64,000 nucleotides of DNA, from assembly GCF_001426525.1 (NCBI RefSeq), contig NZ_LMEW01000033.1, positions 248,001 through 312,000 on the forward strand, read 5' to 3'. Below the pieces are notes generated by a model. That model was not told the DNA's origin, did no database searches, and worked only from the letters and a program-made list of their open reading frames with translations. Both the position numbers and the translations under genes were made by a program. The stretch comes from Massilia sp. Root133. Lineage in GTDB: Bacteria; Pseudomonadota; Gammaproteobacteria; Burkholderiales; Burkholderiaceae_D. This document shows positions 9,591-17,428 of the stretch, piece by piece. Every line of letters begins with the position of its first letter. Position 1 is the stretch's first letter.

Positions 9591-11135
9591 TTAAAGCGTG
9601 GGACGGACCAGGATGGCAGCCATCCCGACGCCGTAAGCGCAAAACAGCAGCACGACGGACCCGCCGAGCGCGGCCAGGCGGCGCTTGCGCTTGACGGTCT
9701 GTTCCGGCGTCCAGTTCATGCCGATCGAACCCAGCACCGGCAGGCCGGTCACGTCGCGCAGCGTGCTCTGGCTCAGGAAGGTCGGACGCAGTTGGCTCAT
9801 CAGGAACGCGACGGCCAGGCCGGCGACGAGGGCGCCGACGAACACCAGCGAGAACAGGCGCAGGCGGTTCGGGCCGCTCGGGTGGTTCGGCACGGTCGGC
9901 GGATCGATCACGCGGAACTGCAGCATGTCGGTGGCGGACGACAGGTCGCCCGACAGGCGCGCCGACTCGCGGCGTTCGACCAGCTTCTGGTAGTTTTCGC
10001 GGTTGACGTTGTAGTCGCGGTTCAGCTGGGCGAACTGCGCTTCGATTTCCGGCGCCGTCGTGCTCTGGTTACGCAGGCGTGCCACGCGATTCTCGTATTC
10101 CGCGACGCGGGCGCGCATCGACGCCACGCGGGCCTCGGCCTGCGACAGCGACACGTTCAGCTGCTGCAGCATCGGGCTGTAGCTGGCGCCCGGGTCGAGG
10201 CTGCGCTTCTTGTTCTTGGCGAGATCCGCCTTCTGCGCCATCAGCTGATCGAGCAGGCGGCGGTTGGCGATCACGTCCGGATGCTGTTCCGTGTACTGCA
10301 GGCGCAGGTTGTCCAGGTTCTTCTGGGCCAGTGCGATGCGCGATTCCAGTTCCGGATCCACGAGGGCCGGGTCGACCGTCACGGTGCCCGGCTTGGCCGG
10401 TTCGCCGTCGATCTGGCGGCGGATCGCATTGCGCGCCTGTTCCGCTTCGGCCAGTTCCAGCCGGGCCTGGCTCAGCTGGTCGGTCGCCGTTTGCAGCTGC
10501 CCGCCAAAGTCGCCGGTACCGCTGCCGCCGCCCGGCAGCATGCCGAGGTTCTTGAGCTTGAACTCTTTCAGCGAGTTTTCGGCCGCGGCCAGTTTTTCCT
10601 CGTACGTCTTGATTTGGTCGTCGATGAACTGGACCGCCTTTTCGGAATCCTGTTTCTTGCCGCTGAAGCTGCCCTCGACGAAGATCGTGAGCAGGGACGA
10701 CACGACGTCCTTGCCCAGTTTCGGATTGTCGGACATATACGTCAGCGTATAAATGTCGTCGCGCTCCGTGCCGGTGATCTTGATCTGCGATATCAGTTCA
10801 TCGACGATCTTGTCGTGTTCCTTGCTGTCCTTGGCCTTGACGTCGAGGTCGACCATGCGCATCAAGCGCTCGACGTTCGGGCGGCTGATCAGCGTGCGGC
10901 GCATGAACGTGACCTGTTGCTCCAGGTTGGGCACGGTCGTCATATTCGAAAGCAGTGGCTTCAGAATACTTTGCGTGTCGACATACACGCGTGCCGACGC
11001 TTCGTACTGATTGGGCAGGCGCAATACCACCGCCCAGCCGATCAATGCGACAACCCAGGTGATGACGACGGCATGCCAACGGTATTTGCCAATCGCCTTG
11101 AGGAAGTTTAGAAGTACGGCTGTGATCTCTGCCAT
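9591..11135 (-). CDS. XrtA system polysaccharide chain-length determinant (Wzz/EpsF type)
   Basis: A 514-residue inner-membrane protein with the PCP/Wzz layout. A first membrane helix lies near residues 18-38, followed by the Wzz domain. A long periplasmic coiled-coil section covers roughly 150-410. A proline-rich stretch (IDPPTVPNHPSGPNRL) leads into a second membrane helix near 425-445, and a last hydrophobic segment sits at the C-terminus. It partners the tyrosine autokinase just downstream to set polymer length. It is the first gene of the minus-strand eps operon; the 370-bp region upstream must hold the operon promoter. Confidence 0.93.
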   Translation of the reverse strand: MAEITAVLLNFLKAIGKYRWHAVVITWVVALIGWAVVLRLPNQYEASARVYVDTQSILKPLLSNMTTVPNLEQQVTFMRRTLISRPNVERLMRMVDLDVKAKDSKEHDKIVDELISQIKITGTERDDIYTLTYMSDNPKLGKDVVSSLLTIFVEGSFSGKKQDSEKAVQFIDDQIKTYEEKLAAAENSLKEFKLKNLGMLPGGGSGTGDFGGQLQTATDQLSQARLELAEAEQARNAIRRQIDGEPAKPGTVTVDPALVDPELESRIALAQKNLDNLRLQYTEQHPDVIANRRLLDQLMAQKADLAKNKKRSLDPGASYSPMLQQLNVSLSQAEARVASMRARVAEYENRVARLRNQSTTAPEIEAQFAQLNRDYNVNRENYQKLVERRESARLSGDLSSATDMLQFRVIDPPTVPNHPSGPNRLRLFSLVFVGALVAGLAVAFLMSQLRPTFLSQSTLRDVTGLPVLGSIGMNWTPEQTVKRKRRLAALGGSVVLLFCAYGVGMAAILVRPTL

Positions 11136-11505
11136 CTCGTCAGTCTCGCCATGAACGACCCGTTACCCGTGGGGAAGAGGGGCCTAAAAAATAATCAAAT
11201 ATCTCGCATGATCGCTTGTACCCCGAGCAATTGCAATTACACGCGAGAAAAATATGGTGAGCTCATTCGGGAGTGCCTCATCTGCAACGCAAATGCCACC
11301 GAGCAAGCTGAGGACCGTGGGGTTTTTTGCTTAATATCCGTGAATTATTAGCATGGATTTAATAAAAAATCGTTAAACCGTTGTACGCCTTCAACGCTCA
11401 CAGCGGACGGTGAGCGATCGCATCGCGTAGACTTACGTTTCAGCAATTTTTTAAATTCTAACGCTTTATTGTAATGTCTAAATTGCAAAAGGGGGTGCAC
11501 GGTTG
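11136..11505. other. Divergent intergenic region between eps operon and protease gene
   Basis: 370 bp, more AT-rich than the flanking genes, between two divergently read genes. It contains a sigma-54-like site for the minus strand (11,283-11,298) and AT-rich stretches around 11,340-11,480. A 66-codon frame at 11,151-11,351 has no recognisable ribosome site or family features and is not called. I see no RNA gene here. Confidence 0.6.
11283..11298 (-). promoter_or_regulatory. Candidate sigma-54 promoter for the eps operon
   Basis: On the minus strand the sequence reads TGGCATTTGCGTTGCA. The GG and GC pairs have the required -24/-12 spacing and the -12 box TTGCA is exact; the -24 box has TGGCAT instead of TGGCAC. 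It sits 148 bp before the chain-length start. No clear copy of the 17-bp upstream element found at the PEP-CTERM promoters was seen near it, so control by the same activator is uncertain. Confidence 0.4.
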
Positions 11506-12303
11506 ATGCCGTTTCGTAATAGATTCTGGTCACGTCGTCGCGGATTGACGGCCTTGCTGGCGGCAGGCGCGCTGGCGGCAGGCGTCTTGCCTGGCCAGTC
11601 GATGGCGACCGACCTGCGGCCCATCGTGCCTGTCATCAAGCGCTCGGTCGTCGGTATCGGCACGTTCGAGCGGACCCGCAGCCCGTCGATCGTCTTCAAC
11701 GGTACCGGTTTCGTCGTCGGCGACGGCCTGGACGTCATTACCAATGCCCACGTCGTCCCGGCCACGCCAGCCGACGGCAAAATGGTACAGCTCGGCATCG
11801 TCTTGCCGGATGGAGAAGGCGTGCGCTTCCGCCCGGCCGAACTGGTGGCGCGTGACAACGAACACGACCTGGCCCACCTGCGCCTGTCCGGCACACCGCT
11901 GCCCGCGCTCGAGCTGGGCGATTCGGATACGGTCCAGGAAGGCCAGGAACTGGCATTGACGGGTTTTCCGTTGGCCATGGCGTTGGGCCTGCATGCAGCC
12001 ACGCACCGGGCGACGCTCGCGGCGATCACGCCCATCGTCCGTCCGTCGCTCGGCGCACGCAGCCTCGACCCGCGCCAGATCGCCGCACTGCAACGCGAAC
12101 CCTTCAATATCTTCCAGCTCGACGGGACGGCGTATCCGGGCAACAGCGGCAGTCCCGTCTACGATCCCGCCACCGGCAAGGTGCTCGGCGTGATCAATGC
12201 CGTGTTCGTCAAAGGATTGAAGGAGACGGCGATCTCGGCGCCGAGCGGGATCACGTATGCGATCCCGGTCAACCACGTCCGGGACTTGTTGCGAAAAAAA
12301 TAG
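11506..12303 (+). CDS. Secreted trypsin-like serine protease in the eps locus
   Basis: A 265-residue protein with a basic N-terminus and a hydrophobic segment (LTALLAAGALAAGVLP) that acts as a signal peptide. The chymotrypsin-fold triad is visible: His82 in TNAHVV, Asp121 in DNEHDLAHL and Ser214 in PGNSGSP. No PDZ domain follows, so it is shorter than DegP/HtrA proteins. The ATG at 11506 follows an AAGGGGG ribosome site; a TTG one codon upstream is less likely. It lies between the divergent halves of the eps locus, so it probably works in the periplasm on exported proteins; the substrate is unknown. Confidence 0.85.
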   Translation: MPFRNRFWSRRRGLTALLAAGALAAGVLPGQSMATDLRPIVPVIKRSVVGIGTFERTRSPSIVFNGTGFVVGDGLDVITNAHVVPATPADGKMVQLGIVLPDGEGVRFRPAELVARDNEHDLAHLRLSGTPLPALELGDSDTVQEGQELALTGFPLAMALGLHAATHRATLAAITPIVRPSLGARSLDPRQIAALQREPFNIFQLDGTAYPGNSGSPVYDPATGKVLGVINAVFVKGLKETAISAPSGITYAIPVNHVRDLLRKK

Positions 12304-12435
12304 GCAGAAGAGCCGCAAGCGCGTCATGACCAGGAACAATTTGTATTGTGCGGCGTCTGTTCTCTTGGCACTATGCTATACAATAACAAGCTGTTAATGG
12401 CTTTATAACAACGGCTTTACCGAAAGGGATCTGAC

Positions 12436-13065
12436 GTGGGCAAGTACAAGGCGAACCTGGGGAAATATTCGGCGATCGTGCTCGCCGCGGCATGCGTGCT
12501 GGCGCTGGGCGGTTGCGCGACGCGCGGTGGCCAACAGCCGATCGAGACGCAGGTGACCGATTCCCAATATCTGATCGGGCCGGGCGATGCCGTCAACATC
12601 ATCGTCTGGCGCAACCCGGAAGTGTCGATGTCGGTGCCGGTCCGTCCGGACGGCAAGATCACGACGCCGCTCGTCGAGGACCTGCCGGCCGCCGGCAAGA
12701 CGTCGACCGCGCTCGCGCGTGACATCGAAAAAGCCCTGGCCAAGTACATCCAGCAACCGGTCGTCACCGTCGTCGTCACGAACTTCATCGGTAATTACTC
12801 CGAACAGATCCGTGTGATCGGCCAGGCGACCAAGCCGCAGGCGCTGCCATATCGCCGCGACATGAGCCTGATGGACGTGATGATCGCCGTCGGCGGCACC
12901 ACCGAATTCGCGGCGGGCAATCGCGCCAGCCTGATCCGAAACGTGGACGGCAAACAACAACGCTTCAACGTCCGCCTGGACGACCTGATCAAGGATGGCG
13001 ACATCTCGGCCAACGTACCGATGCGCCCGGGCGACGTCCTCGTCATCCCGGAAAGCTTCTTCTGA
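12436..13065 (+). CDS. XrtA system polysaccharide export outer-membrane lipoprotein (Wza/EpsE type)
   Basis: A 209-residue protein. The N-terminal hydrophobic segment ends in a lipobox (LALGGC, Cys near residue 26). A Poly_export domain starts at YLIGPGDAVNIIVWRNPEVS, and a SLBB-type region with VIGQATKPQALPYR follows. It is the outer-membrane export component for the polysaccharide made by the divergent operon. The start is GTG with AGGGA 7 bp upstream. It is read alone; the next gene is 190 bp downstream with its own promoter. Confidence 0.92.
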   Translation: MGKYKANLGKYSAIVLAAACVLALGGCATRGGQQPIETQVTDSQYLIGPGDAVNIIVWRNPEVSMSVPVRPDGKITTPLVEDLPAAGKTSTALARDIEKALAKYIQQPVVTVVVTNFIGNYSEQIRVIGQATKPQALPYRRDMSLMDVMIAVGGTTEFAAGNRASLIRNVDGKQQRFNVRLDDLIKDGDISANVPMRPGDVLVIPESFF

Positions 13066-13075
13066 TAACATCAGT

Positions 13076-13092
13076 CGTCGATATTTTTTACA
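13076..13092 (+). promoter_or_regulatory. Candidate upstream activator site before the 13,256 operon
   Basis: CGTCGATATTTTTTACA matches the 17-bp element at the PEP-CTERM promoters (TGTCGGAATTTTTTACA) at 14 of 17 positions. It lies 97 bp upstream of a sigma-54-like site, a normal distance for an enhancer-binding protein. It starts just after the epsE-type gene. Confidence 0.55.
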
Positions 13093-13188
13093 CCACCCAG
13101 TGTTCCAACATACAATAGTAGTTGCTGGGTGATACGGCACCAAAATAAGCACCTGATTTAATGTAAGTTTTTCTTCCAGGAACCATGC

Positions 13189-13204
13189 TGGCGTAAAACT
13201 TGCT
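13189..13204 (+). promoter_or_regulatory. Candidate sigma-54 promoter for the 13,256-16,151 operon
   Basis: TGGCGTAAAACTTGCT has GG and GC in exact -24/-12 spacing and a perfect TTGCT -12 box; the -24 box is TGGCGT rather than TGGCAC. It lies 52 bp before the GTG start at 13,256. Confidence 0.55.
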
Positions 13205-13255
13205 TGTCCAGGTACTGGTCGCCCTCAGTGAGCGACAACATTTTGGGGAACGCAC

Positions 13256-13876
13256 GTGGCTACCGAACATCAAGATAACGACAAGATCGAACCGGCGCCG
13301 TCCTTGACCAAACGGGGCGCGGCACGCCGTCGCCTGGCCAAAGCCGGCATGGGCGCGGGGGTACTCGCGACGCTGGAAAGCAAATCCGCGATGGCGTCGA
13401 TGGTTTGCCGATCGCCCTCGGGCTCGCTGTCGGACGGCTTGTCGACGAGCCATTATGGGCCGAAGGCGCCAGCCTGCGGCGGCCTGTCGCCGGGTTACTG
13501 GAAACAGCCCCAGCACGCCTGGCCGGTGTCGCGCGACCTCAAGTTCACCGATGTCTTTTATGCGGCCAGTCCCGGCACGGCCTGCCCGGTACGGGCTGCC
13601 TCGTACGACAATGGCAAGTGCTACGAGCCGGGCTCGTACTTCTGCGCCAAGCTGGAAGACATGCTGAACCCGCAGTCGTTCGACACGAACAAGGTCGGCA
13701 TGCACCTCGTGGCGGCTTACCTGAACCTCGAGCAGAAACTCATCGACTTCATCGACCTGAACGACCTGAAGACGATGTGGAGCGAGCTGCAGACCACGGG
13801 CCGCTACAGCCCGACTGCGGGCGTGTACTGGGACAATGCGCAGGTCGCCAACTACCTCGCCTCGATCCACGACTGA
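13256..13876 (+). CDS. Protein of unknown function with SPGYWK-type motif, first gene of the HPr-rel-A cassette
   Basis: A 206-residue protein I cannot assign to a characterised family. The basic N-terminus (TKRGAARRRLAKAG, then a weak hydrophobic stretch to about residue 47) could be an atypical Tat-like or Sec signal. The mature part has five cysteines. CGGLSPGYWKQPQHAW near residue 75 resembles the TPGYWKNH-type motif of secreted and cell-surface proteins. The second half is mostly helical (LEDMLNPQSFDTNKVGMHLV). The start is GTG at 13,256 with GGGGAA just upstream. It is followed 18 bp later by the PqqD-like gene, so it is a candidate client or partner of that cassette; this is inference. 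Confidence 0.75.
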   Translation: MATEHQDNDKIEPAPSLTKRGAARRRLAKAGMGAGVLATLESKSAMASMVCRSPSGSLSDGLSTSHYGPKAPACGGLSPGYWKQPQHAWPVSRDLKFTDVFYAASPGTACPVRAASYDNGKCYEPGSYFCAKLEDMLNPQSFDTNKVGMHLVAAYLNLEQKLIDFIDLNDLKTMWSELQTTGRYSPTAGVYWDNAQVANYLASIHD

Positions 13877-13894
13877 AGACAGGCGGCGAAACGC

Positions 13895-14161
13895 ATGTGG
13901 CGTCTGATGCCTGGCCAGGCGCTGGCCTGCCGGGAATGGGATGGGGAAGCCGTGCTGTACAACGACTTGTCGGGCAATACCCACCTGCTGGATGGCGCCG
14001 CGCTCGACTTGTTGTTCGCCCTGCGTGACGAGCCCGCCGATGCGGCCGGGCTGGCCGGCCGCCTGGCCGACCGCTTCGATGCCGGCGACGACGACCTCGT
14101 TTCCCTGATCGACGAGATGCTGGCAGCGCTTGCCGGGCTGGACCTGATCGAGCCATGCTGA
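13895..14161 (+). CDS. PqqD-family peptide-binding protein of HPr-rel-A system
   Basis: An 88-residue protein with the PqqD fold pattern. AVLYNDLSGNTHLLDGAALDLLFAL matches the strand-turn-helix core, and helices with FDAGDDDLVSLIDEMLAALAGLDLI follow. PqqD relatives bind leader peptides (RRE domains) and deliver them to modifying enzymes. This subfamily travels with an HprK-like kinase and a nucleotidyltransferase. The stop overlaps the kinase start by 7 bp (ATGCTGA), which implies coupled translation. The peptide or protein it binds is unknown. Confidence 0.85.
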   Translation: MWRLMPGQALACREWDGEAVLYNDLSGNTHLLDGAALDLLFALRDEPADAAGLAGRLADRFDAGDDDLVSLIDEMLAALAGLDLIEPC

Positions 14162-15072
14162 CGGTCGGTTCGCTGTCGCGCGCCGAACTGGCGGCACGCC
14201 TGTCCGGTGACGGCCTCGTGTTGCGCACCGGCCCCTTCATAAACCGCATCCGCAGCGACGTGGCGCCCTTGATCGACAGCGTCGCGCTGATGTATGCGGA
14301 TTACCCCGTCGAGCCTGTGGGCGGCTTCGTCGACTTCCACCTCGAACTGCGGCGCTCGGGCGGCTTGCGCCGCTGGTACAAGTCACAGGTACATTTCGCC
14401 TACGACGGCACCACGCCGTTCCAGCCCCTGCCGCTGGCGCAGGCGTATCCGATGCTGGAATGGACCATGAACTGGTGCGTCTCGCACCGTGCCCACGGCT
14501 ACCTGATCGTCCACGCGGCCGTGCTCGAGAAACACGGCCGCGCCATCATCCTGCCGGCACCGCCCGGCTCCGGCAAGAGCACGCTGACGGCTGCCCTGCT
14601 GGGCCACGGCTGGCGGCTTCTGTCGGACGAGATGACGCTCGTGCGCCTCGACGACGGCGTTGTCGTGCCGCTGCCGCGCCCGGTCAGCCTCAAGAATACG
14701 TCGATCGACATCATTCGTGCGTTCCGTCCGGACGCCATACTGAGCCGGCCCGTGGAAGAAACGACCAAGGGGACGATCGCCCACCTGAAGGCGCCGGGAG
14801 CAAGCATCGCCCGCGCCCTCGAACCCGCGCGCCCGGTCTGCATCGTGTTCCCGCGCTGGGAAGCCGGCGCCGCCATCGCATTGGAGCCGCTGCCGAAGGC
14901 GCGCGCCTTCATGCAGGTGGCCGACAACTGTTTCAACTACCAGGTGCTGGGTGCGCGCGGCTTTACGGCGCTCGGCGGGCTGATCGACGCCAGCGACGCC
15001 TACACGTTCCGCTACAGCAGCCTGCCCGAGGCGATGGCGCTGTTCGAGCGCCTGGTGCTGGGGGACGCATGA
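14155..15072 (+). CDS. HprK-related kinase A
   Basis: A 305-residue protein with a P-loop PAPPGSGKST at about residues 134-143 and HprK-like flanking regions (RLLSDEMTLVRLDDG, then PRPVSLKNTSIDII). HPr kinases phosphorylate a serine on HPr. This related group lacks the full HprK architecture and is found with a PqqD-like protein and a nucleotidyltransferase, so its substrate is probably not HPr. The gene overlaps both neighbours (7 bp upstream, ATGA downstream). Confidence 0.88.
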   Translation: MLTVGSLSRAELAARLSGDGLVLRTGPFINRIRSDVAPLIDSVALMYADYPVEPVGGFVDFHLELRRSGGLRRWYKSQVHFAYDGTTPFQPLPLAQAYPMLEWTMNWCVSHRAHGYLIVHAAVLEKHGRAIILPAPPGSGKSTLTAALLGHGWRLLSDEMTLVRLDDGVVVPLPRPVSLKNTSIDIIRAFRPDAILSRPVEETTKGTIAHLKAPGASIARALEPARPVCIVFPRWEAGAAIALEPLPKARAFMQVADNCFNYQVLGARGFTALGGLIDASDAYTFRYSSLPEAMALFERLVLGDA

Positions 15073-16151
15073 TGCCGCTCTTGATACGCGTGTTGCGCGA
15101 TCCGGGCACCGTGCAAGGACTGGACGACGCCGGCTGGGACCTGCTGCTGCGCCAGGCCGACGCCGCCAACCTCGACGCGTACCTGCTCGTCCTGCTGGAA
15201 GATGCCGGCCTGCTCGATGCCGTTCCCGCCGCGCCGCGCGCGCACCTGGAGTGGACGCGCGTGGGCGCCGCCGGACATGCCAGGGCGGCCCGCTACGAAG
15301 TCCGCCAGATCGGCCGGGCGCTCGACGGGCTGGGATTACCGCTGATCCTGCTCAAGGGCGCCGCGTACGCGATGGCGGGCCTGGACGCCGGCCGCGGCCG
15401 CCTGTTTTCCGACATCGACATCCTCGTGCCGAAGGCGCGGCTGCCCGAGGTCGAGGCGGCGCTCATGATGCATGGCTGGATCACCACGCACCACGATGCC
15501 TACGACCAGCGCTACTACCGGGACTGGATGCACGAGTTGCCGCCCATGCAGCACGCCCGGCGCGGCAACTCGATCGACGTGCACCACGCGATCTTGCCGG
15601 AAACGGCCCCTGTGCGCCCGGATCCGGCCAGGCTGCGCGCGAACGCTCGTCCGATCCCGGGCGAGCCGCATCTGGCCACGTTGTCGCCAGCGGACATGGT
15701 CCTGCACAGCGCCGTACATCTGTTCTTCGACGGCGAATTCGACAAGGGCTTGCGCGACCTCGTCGACCTGCACCGGCTGCTGACGCAATTCGGCCAGGCG
15801 CCCGGGTTCTGGGAGACGTTGCCGGCGCGAGCCCGCGAGCTCGAGCTTGGGCGGCCGCTGTTCTATGCGCTGCGCTATTGTCCGCGCCTGCTCGGTACCG
15901 TCGTTCCGCCGGCCGTGCAGGCGGCGGTGGCGTCCGAGGGACCGAACGCGGCCCTGCTGTGGCTGATGGACCGGTTGTTCGCACGCGCGCTGCTGCCGCT
16001 GCATGCAAGTTGCGCGGACGCATCCAGCGGCGCGGCGCGCTTTGCCTTGTACGTGCGCGGGAACTGGCTGCGCATGCCGCCGCTGCTGCTGGCCCGGCAT
16101 CTGTTTCATAAAGCGTTCCTCAGCGGGAAGAGCGACACACAGGCAGCCTGA
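15069..16151 (+). CDS. Nucleotidyltransferase-family protein (NTP_transf_5 type) of HPr-rel-A system
   Basis: A 360-residue protein. The motif LKGAAYAMAGL...RLFSDIDILVP near residues 95-122 carries the DxD of the pol-beta-type nucleotidyltransferase fold. LHSAVHLFFDGEFDKGLRDLVDLH near 220 is the typical second conserved block. The target could be a sugar, peptide or protein. The ATG at 15069 sits in an ATGA overlap with the kinase stop; a second ATG follows directly. The reading frame extends far upstream only as an antiphase shadow of the kinase. A strong hairpin terminator follows. Confidence 0.85.
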   Translation: MMPLLIRVLRDPGTVQGLDDAGWDLLLRQADAANLDAYLLVLLEDAGLLDAVPAAPRAHLEWTRVGAAGHARAARYEVRQIGRALDGLGLPLILLKGAAYAMAGLDAGRGRLFSDIDILVPKARLPEVEAALMMHGWITTHHDAYDQRYYRDWMHELPPMQHARRGNSIDVHHAILPETAPVRPDPARLRANARPIPGEPHLATLSPADMVLHSAVHLFFDGEFDKGLRDLVDLHRLLTQFGQAPGFWETLPARARELELGRPLFYALRYCPRLLGTVVPPAVQAAVASEGPNAALLWLMDRLFARALLPLHASCADASSGAARFALYVRGNWLRMPPLLLARHLFHKAFLSGKSDTQAA

Positions 16152-16164
16152 CCCGTCCGCGCAT

Positions 16165-16193
16165 AAAAAAACCGCGGCCGAGGCCGCGGTTTT
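16165..16193. terminator. Bidirectional terminator between HPr-rel-A operon and PEP-CTERM gene
   Basis: A perfect GC stem (CCGCGGCC / GGCCGCGG with a 2-base centre) is flanked by seven A on the left and four T on the right. It serves the two convergent operons; its stem is identical to the one at 17,373. Confidence 0.9.
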
Positions 16194-16217
16194 ACATGGT
16201 GCCGATGCCTGTCCGGA

Positions 16218-17114
16218 TCAGGCCTTCGGAGCGCGGCGGCGCTTGGCGCCGACCAGGCCCAGCATGCCCATACCCAGCAGCATGATGCTTGCCGGTTCCG
16301 GCACGCGGCCGTTCTCGACCGAGAAGGCACCGTCGACCTTGAACACCAGGTCGCTCGGCGTCACGTTGTAGTCCGGGAACAGAGCGTCGCCACCTTTGTG
16401 GAAGCCGTTGGTCAGCGAGTCGCCGGCCGGCAGGTTCAGGTTCGAGTCGTATTTGAACGTCACGCTCGTCAGGCCAGCCAGGTAGTCCTGGTTGACGAAG
16501 TCGCCCGCCTCGAGGATCCCGGCGGTCATCTTGGTCGAACCGATGCCGACGCCGGTAGCGCTGTCGGTGGTGAACGTCGACAGCGTCACGTTCGGATCGA
16601 CGGTCAGCAGGGCAACCATGATGCCATCATCGAAACCGGTGCCGGTGCTGGTGAAGGCGTTGGCTTTGGTGTCGTAGTAGATGGCGACTTTATTCGCGCC
16701 CGGGGTGTCGTTCAGGCCAAAGCTGGCGTTCAGCGTGGTGCCCGACGTGCCGGACGTTTTCACGTATTCACTCAGCTTTGCCACGATCGTGAACTCGAAT
16801 GCCGAGGCGTCCTGCGCGGCACCGTTCGCGTTGGAGTCCAGGTTGGCGCGGAAGTTGCCAGTCGTGTCGCCGTTGACGCCGGACAGGTTGGCTTGATACA
16901 GGAAGTCGAACTGTTTGCCCACGGTCAGTTGCTGAGCGCTGGGGATCCCCTTCGCGACGCCGCTACCGGTCGAGTTCCAGTCCAGGCTGGTCGCGTTGGT
17001 AGCGTAGACACCGCCGCTACCGTCTTGCAGGGTGAATGCTTGTGCCGACGATGCAGCGAATGCGAAACCGAGTGCGGCTGCAACCGGAATCAATTTGCGG
17101 AACGAAATCTTCAT
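16218..17114 (-). CDS. PEP-CTERM sorting domain protein, copy 1 (possibly PepA-like)
   Basis: A 298-residue exported protein. The signal peptide is MKISFRKLIP...SSAQA|F (about 26 residues). The mature part is low in Cys and rich in Ser/Thr/Gly/Asn, with SLDWNSTGSGVAKG and FDFLYQANLSGVNGD. The C-terminus has VPEPASIMLLG, a hydrophobic helix and an RRR tail, the full PEP-CTERM signal. It should be exported by Sec, cut by exosortase A and released to the matrix. It resembles the flocculation-associated PepA group, but that name is tentative. A paralogue starts 1.2 kb upstream. Transcription is predicted from a sigma-54 promoter at 17,187-17,202. Confidence 0.92.
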   Translation of the reverse strand: MKISFRKLIPVAAALGFAFAASSAQAFTLQDGSGGVYATNATSLDWNSTGSGVAKGIPSAQQLTVGKQFDFLYQANLSGVNGDTTGNFRANLDSNANGAAQDASAFEFTIVAKLSEYVKTSGTSGTTLNASFGLNDTPGANKVAIYYDTKANAFTSTGTGFDDGIMVALLTVDPNVTLSTFTTDSATGVGIGSTKMTAGILEAGDFVNQDYLAGLTSVTFKYDSNLNLPAGDSLTNGFHKGGDALFPDYNVTPSDLVFKVDGAFSVENGRVPEPASIMLLGMGMLGLVGAKRRRAPKA

Positions 17115-17186
17115 GTTGGCTCCAAGTGGATGCTTATTAAGTTGTTCGGTATAGGCTCCGCGTTCTGCGGGCTTGTTCCCACATAA

Positions 17187-17202
17187 TGCAAAGCGCGTGC
17201 CA
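17187..17202 (-). promoter_or_regulatory. Sigma-54 promoter of PEP-CTERM gene copy 1
   Basis: The minus strand reads TGGCACGCGCTTTGCA, a perfect match to TGGCACG-N4-TTGCA. It lies 73 bp before the start codon. Confidence 0.85.
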
Positions 17203-17264
17203 GTGTTTGCTTATCCTTATAAATCAAAAGCTTATCTAAAAATCGTCGAAGCAATGCAGAGCAA

Positions 17265-17280
17265 CTGTAAAAAATTCCGA
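17265..17280 (-). promoter_or_regulatory. Upstream activator element of PEP-CTERM gene copy 1
   Basis: The plus strand reads CTGTAAAAAATTCCGA, identical over its length to the element before copy 2. It lies 62 bp upstream of the sigma-54 site. A PrsR-type NtrC-family activator is the likely binder, by family knowledge of PEP-CTERM regulation. Confidence 0.6.
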
Positions 17281-17372
17281 TTTTTTATGTATCCTGGCGT
17301 AAAGTTTCTGGATGCTTTTAGGAAATAATGCGCAACGGGAATCGGTGGTATCTTGAAGCAAGACAAGCGGAC

Positions 17373-17403
17373 AAAAAAAAACCGCGGCCGAGGCCGCGGT
17401 TTT
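17373..17403 (-). terminator. Terminator of PEP-CTERM gene copy 2
   Basis: The same CCGCGGCC / GGCCGCGG stem as at 16,165. In the minus-strand direction it is followed by a run of nine T. The duplicated terminator shows that the duplication unit included the 3' flank. Confidence 0.9.
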
Positions 17404-17428
17404 GGATGGTGCTGATGACCTGTCTGAA

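Noticed and set aside
11151..11351. 66-codon frame in the eps intergenic region
   Set aside because: No ribosome site, no family features, lies over a predicted promoter.
12360..12390. TTGGCACTATGCTATACAAT before the export lipoprotein gene as promoter
   Set aside because: TGGCAC lacks a TTGC at -12, and TACAAT has no good -35; left uncalled.
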